DNA of 41,897 bases from a virus. Positions within the stretch are counted from its first letter, which is position 1. Each line of letters starts with the position of its first letter. The stretch spans positions 1 to 41,897 of the IMG/VR virus record IMGVR_UViG_3300007276_000098. The stretch is one strand, 5' to 3'. A program made the position numbers and the translations under genes. Under the pieces are notes generated by a model. That model ran no database searches, was not told the origin of the DNA, and was given only the letters and a program-made list of their open reading frames with translations. Below are positions 39,222 through 41,897 of the stretch, in pieces.

Positions 39222-41054
39222 CTACTGGGACATCATATCTACGCTCATACCCATACCGGAGCCCTGCCGGGCAGCCATGTAGGCGTAGTTGATGGAGTGA
39301 AAGCCGTCGTCAGGAAGCTGGTGCTGGTAGGAGACCGTACCTGTCTTGGTGTTGTACTCCATGTAAATGGTGGTCAAATCGTTCTTAAAGTCGTTAAACT
39401 GGTCATAACGGAAGAACACGATGCCCTTGTCGGGGCGATCACAGTCGCGGATACCATCAATGCAGCGGCCCATTGTCTGGTTACGGTCTGCGTGGTAGTA
39501 CTTACCGGTCCAGACCATCTCCTTTTTCTGGCGGGTGTACTTGAACTCCATCATGACGTTTTTTCCACGGATTCTATCCCAACCCTTCTCCCGCTCTAGC
39601 CGAGCGTTCTGGTGAGCACCGTGCCCCCAGTCAGCCCCCAGCCAACTAACCCCTGCCTGACGGCACAGCTTGTCGATCAGATTAAGCTCAATGATAGACT
39701 CAGTTTCTTTGCCCTTAAACTTGCGCATATACAGAACCTTAAAGATGCCGTTACGCTGCATGGCTCCGATAGTCAGTACGGTGAACGAGGGGTTAGATCC
39801 CTCACCCGTGCCGTAGTCCACACCCGCGTACACCTTAAGGCCCCGTGAAGCGTACTGCTTAAAGATGTCGGGCGGCTGTACCATCCCATAGTCCTTGCAC
39901 GCCTTCTCAAGGACCGTGTCGGTGATACCATTCTCACCCTCGTCGTACGGGAGCCCTAAGGTCTCATTGAGATACTTAGCCCGGGACACGTTCGGGTTAT
40001 CGCGGTCCTCGATGATGTGCTTGTGCTTCTTGAAGGGTACCATTAGTTGGCTCAAGCGAAAGCCCCAACGCTTATCGAGCATACTGGGCTTCTCCGGTAC
40101 CCACATACCATCTCGGTGCGGTACAATCTCCGTGCCGCACTTAGAGCAGGCATACTTGTCGTCCTGGATAATACTCTCATCCGACATGTTCCAGAAGTTG
40201 CAGGAGGCACACTTAGTCAGCCACTGAAACTTGCAGGAGTCCTCCCAGCGAAGTGAGATGATGTTAGCACTGCTCTTGGGCGTACCTGCGTAGGTACGGT
40301 ACTTCAGCTCGTCTTCGGAGTGCGCCTGGCACTGCTCAAGGACAGGGATAGCGTCCGGGGCAATATCCTGGATCTCGTCAATGAGTAGGTGGTTAGCGGA
40401 GATACCACGTGCGTTGTCAGCGTTAAGGAAACAGCTGCGGAAGTTGAAGAACGCCCCATTCTGGAACTGCTTGGCCTTGACCTGCCACACGCCCCTAGCG
40501 GGGTTAACGAAGGATCCGACGAGCTGGCCGGAGTCCTCACACATGGGCTTGAAGCGCTGCTGTGAAAAGATCTGAACCTGGTCGAACGTAGGGGCGATGT
40601 AAAGAGTCTTGTAGGCTCGGTTAGCCAGCCCCAGTGCAATTGACTTAGCCGACTGAGTAGTGGACTTCTCAACCTGACGCGAGGCAATCAGAATGATGTT
40701 CTTGCACCCCTGGCTGTACTTAGGGAAGTAGTCGTAGATACCTCGCAGGTATTCCCTGCCCGCGAAGCTGAAGGGCTTAGTGTCCACGGTAAGCATGTTA
40801 GAGACCATGTCCGTGAGGTTAACGGTACCTGCCTTACCTGAAGCCAGCATGTCCTCCTGCTGGGCCGACATAGGACCTGCGTCCTCGCTGGCCCGCTGGG
40901 CTACCTGCTCCATCTGCTCGTTGAAGGTCAGCCACTGCTCAAGGGCTACGCCCGGGTCGTCGTCCCGAACCTCGTCCCGAAGCAGTTGAGCATCCCTGAG
41001 ATTCTGGTAGGCGGCCGAAGGCTGCCCCACCTTTAGGAAGTCAGACGTTCTCAT
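39222..41054 (-). CDS. Terminase large subunit, 610 aa
   Basis: This motor protein packages DNA into the prohead and cuts it. The ATPase part shows the Walker A-type motif RQVEKST with K130, Walker B LLIDE (223-227) and the coupling motif TYAGTPK. A zinc ribbon follows (C282, C285, C303, C306). The RNase H-like nuclease begins with YAGVDYG (D413), continues with GADWGHG and has a late acidic helix YDQFNDFKNDL. Length is normal. The Walker A has Glu where T4 gp17 has Gly. The start overlaps the preceding gene by 14 bases. Confidence 0.93.
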   Translation of the reverse strand: MRTSDFLKVGQPSAAYQNLRDAQLLRDEVRDDDPGVALEQWLTFNEQMEQVAQRASEDAGPMSAQQEDMLASGKAGTVNLTDMVSNMLTVDTKPFSFAGREYLRGIYDYFPKYSQGCKNIILIASRQVEKSTTQSAKSIALGLANRAYKTLYIAPTFDQVQIFSQQRFKPMCEDSGQLVGSFVNPARGVWQVKAKQFQNGAFFNFRSCFLNADNARGISANHLLIDEIQDIAPDAIPVLEQCQAHSEDELKYRTYAGTPKSSANIISLRWEDSCKFQWLTKCASCNFWNMSDESIIQDDKYACSKCGTEIVPHRDGMWVPEKPSMLDKRWGFRLSQLMVPFKKHKHIIEDRDNPNVSRAKYLNETLGLPYDEGENGITDTVLEKACKDYGMVQPPDIFKQYASRGLKVYAGVDYGTGEGSNPSFTVLTIGAMQRNGIFKVLYMRKFKGKETESIIELNLIDKLCRQAGVSWLGADWGHGAHQNARLEREKGWDRIRGKNVMMEFKYTRQKKEMVWTGKYYHADRNQTMGRCIDGIRDCDRPDKGIVFFRYDQFNDFKNDLTTIYMEYNTKTGTVSYQHQLPDDGFHSINYAYMAARQGSGMGMSVDMMSQ

Positions 41055-41877
41055 TCTTCTTTACTTGTGACTCGTCAAAGTCTGCGTTAGGGTCCACGTC
41101 CAGCATCTTACCGTGCGTGATCTCGTTGTTAGTCAGCGACAGGGTCTTGAAGAAGTCTGGTACGTTGCTACCGGTCTGCGAGCCAGCCACTTCAATAACC
41201 TTAGAGTGTCGATCCATGAGGATGTTAAATGTGCGGATGGCCTTGTAGGTTTCTTCCGAGTCCGACATGCCGACGTCCGCCGTAAGCTCGATGACCTTCT
41301 GGCATACCTGACTAATGGCGATCTCCAGAACTTCTTCTGCTTGGATGTCCGTGTGCAGGCCCGACTGCAGCTTGTATACCGCCAAGTCCGACCCATGGGC
41401 CGCCTGGATCTCCTGACGGTGCAAGGGGCTAATGCCCTTGAAGTACACCTTCAGGTCACTGTCCGTCATCATCTCCATGTCGTGGAAAAGCTGCTGATAG
41501 AACAGCAAGCCCTCGGGCGTGAAGTTAACCTCAAGGGCTTCGTACAGGAACTCGGAGATCTGCTGGTAGCTGCCTGTAGTAGTAAGCGCGGCGTCTACGA
41601 TAACCTTAACGCTAGAGTTACTCATGAAGGAGAAGGCGTCGTCCCACTCGGGGTGCTCGTAGGCAATACGGATCTCGCACACGTCCAAGAGCTTATCGAA
41701 CAGGGCCTTCTCTTCCTTAGTCTTAGGCGGCCGGTTCTCATCAACGCAGTCGCGCAGACCCTCAGGTACACGAGAGAGGAACTCGTCGTACTTATGCTTG
41801 AGCATAGTCGGGGTCACCCTAGCGGCGTCAAGGAGATTCTTCTCCGACAGCTCAAACTGAATGTACTCCAACGGCAT
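41041..41877 (-). CDS. Terminase small subunit candidate, at least 278 aa, start uncertain
   Basis: The gene directly precedes and overlaps the large terminase gene, the usual place of the small subunit. The protein is helical throughout, with a region around ALTTTGSYQQISEFLYEAL that could be a DNA-binding helix-turn-helix, and an acidic C-terminal end that could contact the large subunit. At 278 residues it is longer than most small subunits. The frame stays open past the ATG at 41,877 to the edge of the window, so the true start may be outside. No family match is claimed. Confidence 0.45.
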   Translation of the reverse strand: MPLEYIQFELSEKNLLDAARVTPTMLKHKYDEFLSRVPEGLRDCVDENRPPKTKEEKALFDKLLDVCEIRIAYEHPEWDDAFSFMSNSSVKVIVDAALTTTGSYQQISEFLYEALEVNFTPEGLLFYQQLFHDMEMMTDSDLKVYFKGISPLHRQEIQAAHGSDLAVYKLQSGLHTDIQAEEVLEIAISQVCQKVIELTADVGMSDSEETYKAIRTFNILMDRHSKVIEVAGSQTGSNVPDFFKTLSLTNNEITHGKMLDVDPNADFDESQVKKNENV

Positions 41878-41897
41878 CTGAAGAAACCGTAGGTACA

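Overview
The window is part of the genome of a contractile-tailed (myovirus-type) double-stranded DNA phage. Evidence for this is a large terminase, a prohead protease, a major capsid protein, a tail sheath and a tail-tube candidate, together with a full phage-type replication set. Base composition is moderately GC-rich (by eye, about 55%). The host cannot be named from this sequence. A monomeric adenosylcobalamin-dependent (class II) ribonucleotide reductase suggests a host or habitat where cobalamin is available, and several early genes lack a clear Shine-Dalgarno sequence.

Layout: bases 1-23,760 are read on the + strand and bases 23,873-41,897 on the - strand, so the two modules converge on a hairpin-rich gap near 23.8 kb. 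The left end (1-2,740) holds three or four unrecognised genes, the longest non-coding stretch of the window (565 to about 996, with four strong stem-loops) and an intrinsic terminator, followed by a sigma70-like promoter (TTGACT-17-TAATCT). From 2.8 to 20.9 kb runs a tightly packed replication, recombination and nucleotide block: a helicase-loader-like protein, DnaB-type helicase, class II RNR, DUF1353 protein, DnaG-type primase, a candidate single-strand-binding protein, family A DNA polymerase, UvrD-type SF1 helicase, SF2 helicase, RecA-like recombinase with a cysteine-cluster insertion, PD-(D/E)XK endonuclease, dNMP kinase and Cas4-like nuclease. A second short block (20.9-23.8 kb) holds RuvC, a zinc-ribbon protein and a sigma70-family factor that probably switches on the late genes.

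The - strand block reads in the order: terminase small-subunit candidate, large terminase, two motif-rich helical proteins, prohead protease, four small mostly acidic core or scaffold-like proteins, a decoration-protein candidate, major capsid protein, terminator, neck and connector candidates, a very basic protein, a glycine-zipper membrane protein, tail sheath and tail-tube candidate. No portal gene was recognised; it may lie beyond the right edge.

The most interesting signal is a short motif, hydrophobic-x-Lys-x-Ala (for example LAKVA, FEKVA, LEKIA, FDKVA). It occurs about 30 times in the head-assembly proteins, six of these in the protease itself and one near the N-terminus of the major capsid protein, but is rare in the other proteins read by eye. 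I propose it as the cleavage or recognition signal of this phage's prohead protease, different from the (L/I)XE of T4 and SXE of phiKZ. Other points of note are the structured non-coding locus at the left end, an apparent stop-codon loss at 22,476, a 1,068-residue tail sheath, the zinc-type insertion in RecA and the co-occurrence of two different junction-resolvase-type nucleases.
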